Origin: Candidatus Ideonella esbjergensis
GTDB lineage: Bacteria; Pseudomonadota; Gammaproteobacteria; Burkholderiales; Burkholderiaceae_C
Length of the DNA: 64,000 nt
Reading direction: 5' to 3'
NCBI GenBank assembly: GCA_016710065.1
Contig: JADJLP010000007.1
Span: forward strand, 1 to 64,000
Shown: one piece after another, positions 50,821 through 59,056 of the stretch
Layout of the letters: each line of letters begins with the position of its first letter
How positions within the stretch are numbered: the stretch's first letter is position 1
Notes under the pieces: generated by a model
What the model was told of the DNA's origin: nothing
What the model saw: the letters and a program-made list of their open reading frames with translations, nothing else
The model's database searches: none
Made by a program: the position numbers and the translations under genes

Positions 50821-50898
50821 GGTGACTCCTCGGTCAGTGTGAGATGGAATGACGGACCAGCGGGCGGGACGCATGGCCCCGCCCTGCTCTGCCGGTGG

Positions 50899-51387
50899 TC
50901 AGGCGTTGGCCTCGGCGGGCTGACGCTCGCTGCGGGGCTTGCGGCTGCGGCTGGCGCCGTTGGCCTGGCCCGTGACGCCTTCAATGCTGGCGGGCTTGGC
51001 TTCACCGTTGGCCGGTGCCGTGGCGCGGCTGCGGCGGGCCTCCGAATCGGCGCGGCTGTCCAGGTAGTCCAGCTCTTCGGCGGTGAAGGCCAGCGCGTAG
51101 ACATCGGCGCCGTTGTTGTCCTGGTAGTGGTTGTTGCGCAGCCGGCCCACGATGTTGACGTGCGAACCCTTGCCCAGGTACTCGGCGGCGTTCTCGGCCT
51201 GCTTGCCCCACAGCGTCCACTGGATCGCGGTGGCTTCCTCCTCGCGGCCCTCGCCGCTGCCGCGCCGGGCGTTGCTGATGGCGGTCAGCACCGCCTTGGC
51301 GACCTTGCCCTCGCGTCCGTTGACGTATTCGAGCTTGACGGCACCGGCGAGGTGGGCGTGGCGTTGGATCACTTGAACATTGGCCAT
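50899..51387 (-). CDS. ssb: Single-stranded DNA-binding protein
   Basis: 162 residues. MANVQVIQRHAHLAGAVKLEYVNGREGKVAKAVLTAISNARRG, then AIQWTLWGKQAENAAEYLGKGSHVNIVGRLRNNHYQDNNGADVYALAFTAEELDYLDSR form the OB fold. The tail is Ala/Glu-rich and lacks the DDDIPF end of chromosomal SSB. Likely coats transferred single strands. It is the first gene of the minus-strand DUF932 operon. Confidence 0.85.
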   Translation of the reverse strand: MANVQVIQRHAHLAGAVKLEYVNGREGKVAKAVLTAISNARRGSGEGREEEATAIQWTLWGKQAENAAEYLGKGSHVNIVGRLRNNHYQDNNGADVYALAFTAEELDYLDSRADSEARRSRATAPANGEAKPASIEGVTGQANGASRSRKPRSERQPAEANA

Positions 51388-52159
51388 GATGGGCTCCTGA
51401 GTGGGAGGGCCTGCCGGTCACCGCCCTGGTGGCCTGGAAAACAGATCCTCTCGCTCGGACTCCCTCGTTCCCGCCCTGGGGCGGGCGGAGGGTGGGGAGG
51501 CTGTTCACCCCTTCCCTCAGGGAAGGGGCCGGGGGATGGGTGAGCCTTGGCAGCCGAAGCGGTGCGCTGGTCACCCGGCCCACCGTATGAAGATCCCCCC
51601 ACAAGTCCCCCTCGCCATCGACGGGGGCTTCGTGGGGGGAGCGCGGTGGGCCGACCAGCGCGGCGGGCGGGCCTGGTAGCGAGAGGGCCCGAGCCCAGCG
51701 GCCGCTGTGACAGGTTCCCTGGCACTGCGGCTGCGGCGAATGGCCCGCCCCCACCTGGAGGGCCGGCGTCCCTGCGAACGGCGTGCCACCAAGCTGCCCA
51801 GCGGGCAGCGACTGGCGCGGCGGTCGAGCCGGCACGACCACTTCAGGAGTTCAGGCATTCAGCGGCCCGGCGCCGGGCTTGGCGGGTGGCCGGGGAGACG
51901 ATCTGGCCGGTGCGCAGCACATCAAGCGCAGCACCGTGTGCGCAGCGCCGGTCAGTTCGTCAGCGGGCCTCGTTCACGCGCAGCGTGAATGAACCAGGGC
52001 CCGCGCGCCCCAGCCACGGGATGGGCCGCTGACCCCAGGTTCTGCCGGCAACGCCGGCCTGATCGAATGGCGCGAGGGATGGCCGCCCGTATGGGGTGAG
52101 ACATCGGCCTGGCCGGTGGCTCAACGCGCAGCGCAACAGCCCGGTCCCCACGAGTGTGG
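51388..52159. other. Non-coding region between ssb and the IS21 remnant
   Basis: About 770 bp, very GC-rich, with no convincing gene on either strand. Short hairpins occur (for example CCCCTTCCCTCAGGGAAGGGG near 51506-51526, a possible terminator). The 52160 boundary is where IS21 homology begins. Confidence 0.45.
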
Positions 52160-52230
52160 GGATCGGCCCACGCGCCGGCCATGCCGTGCAGGCGCAGCGC
52201 CTTGAGTTCGACCAGCACGTCAGGCTTCAT
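52160..52230 (-). pseudogene. istB: istB 5' fragment
   Basis: MKPDVLVELKALRLHGMAGAWAD is the start of an IstB helper ATPase; the AAA+ motor is absent. The ATG overlaps the istA stop as in intact IS21 elements. Confidence 0.82.
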
Positions 52231-53785
52231 GGCTGGCTCCCTCGGTGGTGATGCCAACGGCATCTGCGTCGTCGGCATCGGCATCGGTACTGGCTTCGCC
52301 CCGCAGGCTGTCGTATCGCGCCGTGTTGGCCAGCGGCGGCGTGGCCACCTTCAACTGCGTGGCCGCCGTCGGTGGCTCGGGCACCGCATTGAGCCTGCCC
52401 AGCACGTTGACCACGTGCTCCACGCTGACCTTGCCCGGCGGGCCGGTCTCCAGCGCCAGTTCCACCGCCACCAGCACCGCGTCCAACCCGGCCGTCAGCA
52501 CGATGGCCAGCACCTGGGCCATCACCCGGTCGCCACCGGGGCTGCGCAGCAGAGCCTTGCGCAGTCGCTGCAGCGGCTCGGGCATGTCGGCGAACGGTGC
52601 ACCGTTCCTCAGGGCGCCGGGCTTTCTTTGCAGCAGCGGGATGTAGTGCTGCCAGTCGTACCGGGTCTCGCCTGCGTTGCTCAGCCGGTCATGCCTGGCC
52701 ACCACCTTGTCATCGGCCACGATGACCACGCTGGCCGGGTACAGCCGCGTGCTGACCATCTGGCCGTACAGCTCGCATGGCACCGAGTAGCGGTTGCGCG
52801 CCACCGCGACCAGGCAGGTGCTCGACACCCGTGCGGGCTTCTCGACGTAGCCGTCGAACGCAGTGGTCATGGGCATCAGGTGCGCCCGCTCGTGCTCGAG
52901 CATCTCGGCCACGCTGAACTGCTCGTGTTCGGGGTGGCGGACCTCCTCCCACAAGGCACGGCACCGGTCAGCCAGCCAGGCGTTGAGCTCGGTGAAGCTG
53001 CCGAACTTGCGCTGGTTCGCATCGATCCAGATGCGCCGCCGGCTGTCCTGCACGTTCTTCTCGACGACGCCCTTCTCCCAACCCGACGCCACGTTGCAGA
53101 AGTCGGGGTCCACCAGGTAGTGCGCGCACATCGTCGCGAAGCGCTCGTTGACGATGCGGCCCTTGCCTTTCTTGACCTTGTCCACGGCCGTCTTCATGTT
53201 GTCGTAGATGCCCCGGCGCGCCACGCCGCCCAGCGCCGCGAACGAGCGGGTGTGGGCATCGAACAGCATCTCGTGGCCCTGGCTGGGGTAGGCCACCAGC
53301 CAGAACGCCCGCGAGGCGCACAGCTTCATGTGCGAGACCTGCACCCGGTAGTAGATGCCACCCACCACCAAGCCTTCTTCGCTCCAGTCGAACTGGTACG
53401 CCTCGCCAAGCTCGAAGGCCAGCGGGATGAAGGCATTGACCGCAGCGCCCTGGCCCTCACCCTGGCGCCACGCCCGGACGAAGTCGGTCACCCGCGAGTA
53501 GCCGCCGTCGTAGCCGGCCGCCTTGATCTCGGCGTACAGAGCCTTGGCCGTGCGCCGCTCGTGCTTGGGGCGCATGGCATCGGCCTTCAAGGCCTGCTTG
53601 AGCACGTCGTGGAAATCGCTGAGCTTGTTCGGCTGCTCGCCGCGCCGGTACTTCGGCGGGCCATCCACCTCGCCGTGCAGCCACTTGGCCACCGTGTTGC
53701 GCGACAAGCCCGTGATGCGCGCTATCTCCCGCGCCGACTTGTTCTTGCGGCGATGCAATCGCCTTATCCTGCCAATCATGTCCAT
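52220..53785 (-). CDS. istA: IS21-family transposase IstA
   Basis: 521 residues from ATG 53785. An N-terminal HTH (MIGRIRRLHRRKNKSAREIARITGLSRNTVAKWLHG), then the DDE integrase core (AYQFDWSEEGLVVGGIYYRVQ; FDAHTRSFAALGGVARRGIYDNMKTAV; ASGWEKGVVEKNVQDSRRRIW, with the first Asp in DWS and Glu in GVVEKNVQDSR). Complete, but IstB is truncated, so it is probably inactive. Confidence 0.93.
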   Translation of the reverse strand: MDMIGRIRRLHRRKNKSAREIARITGLSRNTVAKWLHGEVDGPPKYRRGEQPNKLSDFHDVLKQALKADAMRPKHERRTAKALYAEIKAAGYDGGYSRVTDFVRAWRQGEGQGAAVNAFIPLAFELGEAYQFDWSEEGLVVGGIYYRVQVSHMKLCASRAFWLVAYPSQGHEMLFDAHTRSFAALGGVARRGIYDNMKTAVDKVKKGKGRIVNERFATMCAHYLVDPDFCNVASGWEKGVVEKNVQDSRRRIWIDANQRKFGSFTELNAWLADRCRALWEEVRHPEHEQFSVAEMLEHERAHLMPMTTAFDGYVEKPARVSSTCLVAVARNRYSVPCELYGQMVSTRLYPASVVIVADDKVVARHDRLSNAGETRYDWQHYIPLLQRKPGALRNGAPFADMPEPLQRLRKALLRSPGGDRVMAQVLAIVLTAGLDAVLVAVELALETGPPGKVSVEHVVNVLGRLNAVPEPPTAATQLKVATPPLANTARYDSLRGEASTDADADDADAVGITTEGASHEA

Positions 53786-53867
53786 GGTGATCACTCCATT
53801 CCTCTGCTGCACTAAAAAGCAGCAGAGTAGGTTGTTCACCTGGCTCAGTTTTGGGTCGGCACTACCC

Positions 53868-54284
53868 TCAAAAGTGGCTCAGTTTTCGGTCGGCGGCAAC
53901 ACAAAGCCCCTCACGCGCCCCTCTAGCGGCCTCTTCAAGCTCCTTGATGACCGGGTCTGTGAGGTAGAGAGTGAAGGCCCAGGCCATGCCCTGCTTGACT
54001 TGGTAGGCACTGGCGTCCTGGCCATCACATGCCACGCGGGCCACAGTGCGCCCATAGCGATCCTTGGTCACCGGGCGAACCTCTGCAGGCTTCTTGAAGC
54101 ACAGATCAGACAGGCTCCGCTTGGAGCGATTGCCGAACGCTTGGTGACTCTCTGGGGCGTCAATCTCGGCCAGCCGAATCGTGATGGTCTGAGGCTCTGG
54201 GTCGGATTCGCAGCGAGCCTTCAGGGTGTCGCCATCGGTGACCCCAATGACTAGGCAGGCAAGGAGTACTGCAAGTGAAGGCAT
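53868..54284 (-). pseudogene. Thermonuclease-like (SNase) gene truncated by IS21
   Basis: MPSLAVLLACLVIGVTDGDTLKARCE, then TITIRLAEIDAPESHQAFGNRSKRSLSDL and DRYGRTVARVACDGQDASAYQVKQGMAWAF: the SNase fold with Arg in IRLAEIDAPE and Arg in DRYGRTV. The usual C-terminal segment is missing; after AARGAREGLC the ORF reads through IS21 sequence to an accidental stop at 53868. It has a short hydrophobic N-terminus, so it was exported. The last 30 residues are not native. Confidence 0.8.
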
Positions 54285-54410
54285 GTTGAGTCAGGCAAGC
54301 ACTGGAAGTTGCGGTGCTCTGTCCTTTGCCTGTCGTCGGAATTCAGGTAGACAGCACGGGTGGTAGGGGAGAAACAAGCGCGTGCCGGCCTCAGGCATCA
54401 GCGCAGGAGT

Positions 54411-54896
54411 TCATCGTTCCGGCTTGTATTGAGCCACGATGACCTCGATGTCACGCGACTCAACCTGCTCGTTGTTGACCGTTAGATGCGACACGCCAGA
54501 CAGGTCGACGTGACCGAGTGCTTCACGAAAGGCACCAACTTCAAGACGCGACTTAACTTCGACAAAGTCCATCCCAAAATCTGCGCCCGTGCAACCTAAC
54601 GCTGATGATGCATCTACACAGGCGACGGACATTGGGCCTAGCTCGTTGCCAAACAGGATGTAGTCATCTCCACGGCGCTCAACCCAGCAATATGAACTGC
54701 CTCCCGCCTTGTCTTCCTCTGCAATTGAAAACACAACTTCGACTTGGCCATCCCACTCGGGAAGTGGCGCCGGGTCAAGGTTTTGTATGGCCTGAGGTTG
54801 AGTCGGCCTGCGGGCTCCAACAAATATGGTGACCCCTTTTAGGGGGTGGTTGTCGGGCAGAGGCGTTCCAGGAGCATTCATCTTGAACGCACACAT
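54411..54896 (-). CDS. Hypothetical protein
   Basis: 161 residues from ATG 54896, with AAGGAG 8 nt upstream. NAPGTPLPDNHPLKGVTIFVGARRPTQPQAIQNLDPAPLPEWDGQVEVVFSIAEEDKAGGSSYCWVERRGDDYILFGNELGPMSVACVDA. No family recognised, no signal peptide. Codon use looks less GC-biased than in the transfer operon. It follows the membrane-protein gene in the same direction. Confidence 0.6.
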   Translation of the reverse strand: MCAFKMNAPGTPLPDNHPLKGVTIFVGARRPTQPQAIQNLDPAPLPEWDGQVEVVFSIAEEDKAGGSSYCWVERRGDDYILFGNELGPMSVACVDASSALGCTGADFGMDFVEVKSRLEVGAFREALGHVDLSGVSHLTVNNEQVESRDIEVIVAQYKPER

Positions 54897-54907
54897 CTAT
54901 GTGCTCC

Positions 54908-55315
54908 TTAGACTATGAACCAAACGAGTACTCCCGTGAGAAGCATCACGGGATAGCCAACTAGCGCAGGAATCAAGGTCCCCGCCACCTTGCGGATGAC
55001 TGCCCCTAGAACGACAGAGCACAACAAGCCCGCTCCAAACAACAAGGCCGCGGCAGTCCAACTTCGCTCGTATCCGAAGTACAGCAAGAATGCTATCCCG
55101 TTGAGTCGAGCAGCTAGCAAGCTAGTCGTAGCCACAGTGGACAGAAACGTGCTCTCCCGCCAGAGCTTATGTTCAACCAAGGAAATGTCCATTGGGGAGA
55201 GCTTGACGACCTGGGCGTACTGCCAGCTGGTAAGGCCGAAGAACACTTGAAACATCAGGTAGAGCGCGGTAGGGAGAGGTTCCATGGTTCTCTTTTCAGT
55301 ACTGTCCTCGACCAT
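54908..55315 (-). CDS. Small membrane protein of unknown family
   Basis: 135 residues with four hydrophobic segments (LYLMFQVFFGLTSWQY, FLSTVATTSLLAARLNGIAFLLYF, WTAAALLFGAGLLCSVVLGAVI, LIPALVGYPVMLLTGVLVWFIV). It ends 12 nt before the downstream gene, so the two are probably an operon. No recognised family. Confidence 0.6.
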   Translation of the reverse strand: MVEDSTEKRTMEPLPTALYLMFQVFFGLTSWQYAQVVKLSPMDISLVEHKLWRESTFLSTVATTSLLAARLNGIAFLLYFGYERSWTAAALLFGAGLLCSVVLGAVIRKVAGTLIPALVGYPVMLLTGVLVWFIV

Positions 55316-55426
55316 ATGGAGGCTCCGGTCGACCCGGAGTTTGGACCAGAGAGTCCAGTGCCAGTATCACCATTCCCTCACACTCAGCGACCGTTGGTAA
55401 TCGCTTGTCAGATGCCAAGGCTCGGC

Positions 55427-55627
55427 TCATATCTGCAATTCCCGGTCAATAACGTCGCGCAGTGCACGAAGCTCATCGGTGGAGAAGAGACCTGAAAACC
55501 TCACCTGTTGCTCTGGCCTGCGAGCTGTGGGCACAAGGCTAGTGATCAGTAGATGGTGGCCATAGGGGGTGACCGTAACTTCGGCGGCAAGTTGCCACGT
55601 CTGCGAAGCTTGAATGGTAGTTTGCAT
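55427..55627 (-). CDS. Small hypothetical protein
   Basis: 66 residues from ATG 55627, supported by GGAG upstream: MQTTIQASQTWQLAAEVTVTPYGHHLLITSLVPTARRPEQQVRFSGLFSTDELRALRDVIDRELQI. A soluble alpha/beta-looking protein; no family recognised. The open frame extends to 55768 but the ribosome site favours this start. Confidence 0.55.
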   Translation of the reverse strand: MQTTIQASQTWQLAAEVTVTPYGHHLLITSLVPTARRPEQQVRFSGLFSTDELRALRDVIDRELQI

Positions 55628-55904
55628 GTGTGCTCCTGCTTCCCCGTCAGACAGTTCAAAGACGTCTGGCAGTGCGGGGTGAGGGCTGCATGGACGCTTT
55701 AGGCTTTGTTCACGCGGTGCCAAGTAGTCGATAAAGGCCGCGACTGACGAATTTGTCAGCGGCCTCATTATGGGCCAAAGGCGGGTCTACCCCAAACTGG
55801 CCAGGATTGAGGTACTGGCTGCCGGTCCCGCCGGTTGGTTAGGCGCGGGATGACATGAGCTAAGTTCAGGGAACCCTCGCTCTACGAAGCTGGCTTCGTG
55901 GTGT

Positions 55905-56102
55905 TCATAACCCCCTTGTCACGACTTTGGTGCGGTCCAGCATGCGTCCGAAGTCGGCCTGTGCGGCATCCGTTGGCGCCATATGGCGCATGGACTCATA
56001 AGCGTCCCTGGCGTCGTCCCAGGTGGCGTGTAGATCATGGTCGCCGCTGACCAGTTCCGACCACGCGCGCACATAGGCTGCGGACCATTCAAGCTGGGTC
56101 AT
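55905..56102 (-). CDS. Small hypothetical protein
   Basis: 65 residues from ATG 56102 with GGAGGTG upstream: MTQLEWSAAYVRAWSELVSGDHDLHATWDDARDAYESMRHMAPTDAAQADFGRMLDRTKVVTRGL. Trp-rich and acidic; no recognised family. It is divergent from the next gene. Confidence 0.55.
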   Translation of the reverse strand: MTQLEWSAAYVRAWSELVSGDHDLHATWDDARDAYESMRHMAPTDAAQADFGRMLDRTKVVTRGL

Positions 56103-56156
56103 TTGGGGCACCTCCGGAGCAACCAAGCGGGGTTTGCCTGTTTACCTAAACACTGG

Positions 56157-56561
56157 ATGCCCGTACAGTCTCCGTCCATGGACTGGATGATTGAGCGAAT
56201 GTGCCTGGGCGGCGTGAAGGTGGACAAGGCCCATAGGTGGACCACACGGGTTCGCGGGCGGGTAATTCTGGCCACTGAACTGGATGAGTTGCGCAACCGC
56301 GTGAGCCTGGTCGCCAGGGTGATGCCAACTGGCATACCCCTGGTCACCACGGCACAGCCTTTGTATGACGTCAAACTGTTGGAGTCTGACGGGCACCGGT
56401 TCACCCTCACCGGCTATGAGTACAGCTCAGGAGGTACGCCGCCCCGAATTCAAATCGTTGGGCAGACCTGGGTGATGACTCCGCTGCCAAACATCGTTTC
56501 GCTCACGGGCAGTAGTCCCACCAAATTGATCCAAGGGGTGGCGCACAGCAGCAGAGGATGA
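56157..56561 (+). CDS. Hypothetical protein
   Basis: 134 residues. The stretch MDWMIERMCLGGVKVDKAHRWTTRVRGRVILATELDELRNRVSLVARVMPTGIPLVTTAQPLYDVKLLESDGHRFTLTGYEYSSG reads like a real globular protein. The start is uncertain (56157 or 56178); neither has a strong ribosome site. The only plus-strand gene in this block. No family recognised. Confidence 0.5.
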   Translation: MPVQSPSMDWMIERMCLGGVKVDKAHRWTTRVRGRVILATELDELRNRVSLVARVMPTGIPLVTTAQPLYDVKLLESDGHRFTLTGYEYSSGGTPPRIQIVGQTWVMTPLPNIVSLTGSSPTKLIQGVAHSSRG

Positions 56562-56632
56562 CCCGCAGGCGCTAGCCACCACTGCGGGGCATCAGCAGCC
56601 AATCAACCTGCAAGGCTGGTTCGAGCAGCCTA

Positions 56633-57097
56633 CTACCTGAAAGTCTGTCCGTCACCGCACTTAGGCCCACCACCGCCGGAAGGCCACCTGCAGCAGAACG
56701 TGTCCAGACAGCAAAGACTTCCTTCGGGGCTACAACAAGCTTTGCCAGCCGGGCAAGTCAGGTTCATGCGCATCTTGGAACTGATCTTAGATGCCTTGTA
56801 GGTCACGGTCTTGCTACCTGCCGACACCTCGACGGCAGCCAAGGACTTGCCCTCCCATTTGATTTTGGAATCTTTGATGCCAGCATCGTCACCAGCTTTC
56901 AGGCGTGGGTCTCCGCAGGATTCCGGCAACTGGCCTTCGGTCAGGCCAAAAGCCGAGAGAGAAGTGGCTGCAGTAACGCACTGTCGAAGGTAGCGATTGG
57001 CCGCCGACGCATCGGACTTCCCTGCGAAGGCAGATGCCCCAGCCAACAGACACACGGCGCAAACAGCGAGTCTCGCTAAGAAAACAGACTTGATCAT
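56633..57097 (-). CDS. Secreted Cys-rich protein of unknown family
   Basis: 154 residues from ATG 57097, with GGAGGAG upstream. Signal peptide MIKSVFLARLAVCAVCLLAGASAFAG. The mature part ends in a cysteine-rich segment (LTCPAGKACCSPEGSLCCLDTFCCRWPSGGGG), nine cysteines in about 30 residues, suggesting a disulfide-bonded exported protein. Not recognised. Confidence 0.65.
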   Translation of the reverse strand: MIKSVFLARLAVCAVCLLAGASAFAGKSDASAANRYLRQCVTAATSLSAFGLTEGQLPESCGDPRLKAGDDAGIKDSKIKWEGKSLAAVEVSAGSKTVTYKASKISSKMRMNLTCPAGKACCSPEGSLCCLDTFCCRWPSGGGGPKCGDGQTFR

Positions 57098-57218
57098 GGG
57101 CTCCTCCAATGCTGACGGTGTTATTCAGAGCGGATCACCCGAATCGCCCTGAGCCAACATTGGATCGCCGGAATTGAGCCGTGCGTACCCCAACGCTTAG
57201 GGGTACTTAAGGCTTGCT

Positions 57219-57485
57219 TCACAACCTGCGCTTGTCCTTGCCGCCGTCCTCCGGTTCGTACTGTCTGTGCAACAGCCCCGCCAACACCACGATGACTGCA
57301 GTGAGCCCTAACGCAGCCCACATCATCGTTGGGTCACCCGACACCAGCATGACCCCAATGGCAAAGATGATGCCGATGGCAACGAAGAACACCAACTTGG
57401 CGATGAACCAAGCGATCACACCTGCAACGACGCTGTAGCCAAGCACCAGCAGGATCAAGATGCCAACGATGATTCCGAAGATCAT
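57219..57485 (-). CDS. Small integral membrane protein
   Basis: 88 residues with three hydrophobic helices (IFGIIVGILILLVLGYSVVAGVIAWFIAKLVFFVAIGIIFAIGVMLV, then MWAALGLTAVIVVLAGLL). The start overlaps the stop of the upstream gene, so it is probably translated with the directionality-factor-like gene. No family recognised. Confidence 0.6.
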   Translation of the reverse strand: MIFGIIVGILILLVLGYSVVAGVIAWFIAKLVFFVAIGIIFAIGVMLVSGDPTMMWAALGLTAVIVVLAGLLHRQYEPEDGGKDKRRL

Positions 57486-58483
57486 GGTGCCACTCCCTCA
57501 GTTTTGTTGAAGCCATTCTGCGAAGCTACAGGCTCATGGCGTGAGCCACTGACTTGAGCCATCGCACTGTTCTTGTTTTGTGCGCCTCGCTCACCCAGCT
57601 TCTGACGCAGTCCCGTCATGGCCACTGGCTTCGTGGCCGTCGCCTCCGCTTGAGCATCGACCTCGACTGGGAAGAACTCCTCCACCACAGCTGCTGTGTC
57701 TTCTTCGCTGTCCTCGAACAGGCCACGCTCAAAGCCAAGCCTTGCAGCCTGGTCAAGCGCTTCCTGGTCGAAACCAGCTGCCTTGCGACTCTCTGCCAAC
57801 CCTCGTGCTTCGCTGATGGCGGCTTCCAGGGTGAGCCCCGAGCGAATCACCAGATCCACGTAGAAGATCGGCGTGCCCTTGCTCTGAGCCGTGGACTTGC
57901 CACGCACACGCAACTCCAACGGCAGGCAAGACAGCAGGCCACCAGACACAGCAGCCAGGTAGTGCAGCCTGGCTGTCAGGGTTCGGATCGAATTGAAGCC
58001 CGTTGTGCGAAACACAAACGTGCCGGTGGCATCGTCATCACCCAGCAGCACGTTCAGGCGCCCATAGGGCCTGCAGGCACCGCCAGCGGCCAGCTCGCAG
58101 TGGTCAGGGCTTGGGCATGGCAGAGCCTTGACGCCTTCCAGGGTCGAGCGCTGGCAGGTCTCACCATTGCCGGTGCATACAGGCCTGGCCGACTGCCGGT
58201 CAAAGGCCGTGTAGCTAGCCCTGAGGTTCAGGTCCGGGTCATTGAACAGCAAGCGAACCGGAATGGCTCTGAGCTTGCCCTGGCCAGCACGCAGGGATTC
58301 GTCCAAGGGATGCAGACGCCAGCCGTCAGCGTCCCGGATCTGGGTCGTGATGGTGAACTGGTCGTCCTTCTCGGGCAGGCGCTTGCCATTGCGCTCAATG
58401 ACCCGGCCAATCGAGATGCGGCCCAGAACGGGCGGAGTGATGGCTAGGCCAGACAGACCACGACCAAGTTGATTCGAAGCCAT
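57482..58483 (-). CDS. Probable recombination directionality factor (gp3-like)
   Basis: 333 residues from ATG 58483. The core LRAIPVRLLFNDPDLNLRASYTAFDRQSARPVCTGNGETCQRST, with cysteine pairs (VCTGNGETC; PCPSPDHCELAAGGAC), then GTFVFRTTGFNSIRTLTARLHYLAAVSGGLLSCLPLELRVRGKSTAQSKGTPIFYVDLVIRSG, resembles the recombination directionality factor / gp3-like family, previously annotated as metal-binding proteins. It sits at the ICE end opposite the integrase. Proposed role: shifting recombination toward excision. gp3 was described for serine integrases, so pairing with a tyrosine integrase is uncertain. Confidence 0.62.
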   Translation of the reverse strand: MASNQLGRGLSGLAITPPVLGRISIGRVIERNGKRLPEKDDQFTITTQIRDADGWRLHPLDESLRAGQGKLRAIPVRLLFNDPDLNLRASYTAFDRQSARPVCTGNGETCQRSTLEGVKALPCPSPDHCELAAGGACRPYGRLNVLLGDDDATGTFVFRTTGFNSIRTLTARLHYLAAVSGGLLSCLPLELRVRGKSTAQSKGTPIFYVDLVIRSGLTLEAAISEARGLAESRKAAGFDQEALDQAARLGFERGLFEDSEEDTAAVVEEFFPVEVDAQAEATATKPVAMTGLRQKLGERGAQNKNSAMAQVSGSRHEPVASQNGFNKTEGVAP

Positions 58484-58593
58484 AGGCACCAACTTCACCT
58501 TGAAAACATCGCGGAAATCGCAGATTTCGTGCTTTCCAACGCAGTTTCACGCTGATTTCGATCCGAAGGACTGAGGCCGCTTTGTACGGGTCC
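58484..58593. other. Probable right ICE boundary, no attR recognised
   Basis: Between the last ICE gene and the moaD terminator. No tRNA-Val sequence or copy of the left att core is visible. GAAATC-gca-GATTTC at 58514-58528 is a short palindrome ahead of the directionality-factor gene. Confidence 0.45.
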
Positions 58594-58624
58594 GGAAAAA
58601 AAGGGGGCCTCACAAGGAGGCCCC
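58594..58624 (-). terminator. Rho-independent terminator of moaA-moaD
   Basis: On the minus strand an 8-bp stem (GGGGCCTC / GAGGCCCC, 5-nt loop) is followed by a T-run. It lies about 140 nt past the moaD stop, so host DNA reaches at least this point. Confidence 0.7.
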
Positions 58625-58767
58625 AATAGAACTCGCATCGCGCATTGCCTGCTCTTAGGTTGTGCCGCTCGCTACCGGCTCGAGTGGTCGCGAACGCCAG
58701 AAATCTTACTGATCTCAACGCACCTGCGGTTCATGGAAATTTCAGGGCCTGGCTGGAGCATGCCGCT

Positions 58768-59055
58768 CTACCCACCGGTCACGGGCGGAAAGAACGCCAC
58801 CTCGCAGTCCTGCACCAGCATCGCCGACTCATCGCACAAGACCTGGTTCAGCGCCGCCCGCACCGCTTTGCCCCACGCCAAGCTGTCGGCATGGGCGCCG
58901 CCGCGCCCGATCAGGACATCGCGCAATTCACGCACGGTCTTGGCGGAGGTCTCGACGCGCTCCCGGTCACATCCAACGGCCTCGCGCATGGACGCGAAGT
59001 ACCTGACCGTGACGCTCAGGTGGTTCGTGCAAGGTGTCTGCGGGGTCACAAGCAT
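58768..59055 (-). CDS. moaD: Molybdopterin synthase small subunit MoaD
   Basis: 95 residues. LSVTVRYFASMREAVGCDRERV opens a ubiquitin-like MoaD, ending EVAFFPPVTGG with the C-terminal Gly-Gly that carries the thiocarboxylate. It directly follows moaA (1 nt gap). No moaE is seen here; it may lie elsewhere. Confidence 0.92.
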   Translation of the reverse strand: MLVTPQTPCTNHLSVTVRYFASMREAVGCDRERVETSAKTVRELRDVLIGRGGAHADSLAWGKAVRAALNQVLCDESAMLVQDCEVAFFPPVTGG

Positions 59056-59056
59056 C

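Larger units (their letters stand above)
52160..53901. mobile_element. Truncated IS21-family element
   Basis: Intact istA plus the first 23 codons of istB, whose homology stops near 52160. The istA-side end carries two related repeats, GGCTCAGTTTTCGGTCGGC (about 53875-53893) and GGCTCAGTTTTGGGTCGGC (53842-53860), typical of IS21 multiple terminal repeats. The other end is missing, so the element cannot move by itself. It truncated the adjacent thermonuclease gene. Confidence 0.82.

Noticed and set aside
52145..52162. Hairpin TCCCCAC-GAGT-GTGGGGA resembling a type I-E CRISPR repeat stem
   Set aside because: Only one copy, no spacers or cas genes, and it lies exactly where istB homology stops; more likely a chance or terminal hairpin.
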